Below are positions 63,898-64,000 of a DNA stretch of 64,000 nucleotides, one piece after another. A program made the position numbers and the translations under genes. The DNA comes from Oscillospiraceae bacterium. GTDB lineage: Bacteria; Bacillota; Clostridia; UMGS1810. The DNA is taken from assembly GCA_015069015.1 (NCBI GenBank), contig SVJK01000001.1, positions 1-64,000 on the forward strand. Reading direction: 5' to 3'. The notes beneath the pieces were generated by a model that saw only the letters and a program-made list of their open reading frames with translations, ran no database searches and was not told the DNA's origin. Position 1 is the first letter of the stretch; each line of letters begins with the position of its first letter.

Positions 63898-63910
63898 AAT
63901 AAAATCGCTC

Positions 63911-63939
63911 TTGAAAATTTCTTCGATTTTTAGTATAAT
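63911..63939 (+). promoter_or_regulatory. promoter downstream of TerL
   Basis: TTGAAA (63911-63916), 17-nt spacer, TATAAT (63934-63939). It starts a new transcription unit immediately after TerL. Confidence 0.65.
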
Positions 63940-63975
63940 ATATTTTGTATAATTATGAAGAACGGAAATGATATT

Positions 63976-64000
63976 ATGTCTAAAAAAATCAAAATCGGAA
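63976..64000 (+). CDS. start of an unidentified gene (partial)
   Basis: An ATG 37 nt after the promoter opens MSKKIKIG before the window ends. GAACGGAA, 7-14 nt upstream, is a weak ribosome site. Too short to identify. Confidence 0.4.

Overview
The window is AT-rich, with strong AGGAGG-type ribosome sites and TTGACA-17-TATAAT promoters. It encodes spore functions: dipicolinate synthase dpaA/dpaB, the yabP/yabQ/divIC/yabR cluster, and two SpoVB-like flippases. This points to an endospore-forming member of the Clostridia, probably an uncultured gut or anaerobic-environment lineage. There is no rRNA, CRISPR array, transposase or integrase in the window.

Layout. 0-3 kb: isocitrate dehydrogenase (partial), an SGNH hydrolase and aconitase on the minus strand. 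3-9.5 kb: a secreted stalk-domain prolyl isomerase, tRNA-Glu, a CYTH protein, an aminotransferase divergent from a LysR regulator, a stand-alone four-helix-bundle (23S-IVP-like) gene with an unusual nested hairpin array in its leader, a CAU-anticodon tRNA and trmO. 9.6-18 kb: a GH63/MGH1-like glycosidase, enolase, a 400-bp intergenic region rich in hairpins, then ligA with two zinc-ribbon membrane proteins. 18-27.7 kb: an unbroken plus-strand block of short-tailed-phage genes (portal, Prp-like protease, tail fibre, LRR protein, holin-like proteins, M15 lysin, connector, gp10-like tail protein, ejection-like protein) with no recognisable capsid gene. 28 kb: tRNA-Asp followed by 198-bp tandem units that carry its 3' end. 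28.5-33.7 kb: an operon of four membrane-anchored proteins of unknown function and a MATE exporter. 33.9-43.3 kb: a CAP-domain protein, the sporulation cluster, dpaAB and a PutP-type symporter. 43.5-50 kb: a D-galactonate catabolic operon facing a regulator that appears to join a LacI-type sensor to a LuxR-type HTH. 50-59 kb: rdgB-galK, two more lipocalin-like membrane proteins, DUF1385/prmC and a class A PBP. 59-64 kb: nadE, then a second phage locus (three small genes, a self-cleaving S24 repressor, a small terminase-associated gene and TerL).

How it fits together. The terminase and repressor (60.4-63.9 kb) and the portal/tail/lysis genes (18-27.7 kb) look like complementary parts of one phage-derived machine. 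About 33 kb of ordinary chromosomal genes separate them. All frames are open, same-strand and translationally coupled, yet the capsid, scaffold and integrase are absent from the window. This is the best candidate here for an undescribed system: a dispersed, domesticated short-tailed particle or gene-transfer-agent-like system. The second most unusual signal is a group of palindromic, multi-hairpin elements. These are the nested array at 8.35-8.53 kb, the three-way-junction element at 12.87-12.96 kb, the tRNA-Asp-derived units at 28.1-28.5 kb and a three-copy dispersed repeat beside terminators. All functional calls come from reading motifs by eye; no database search was possible.
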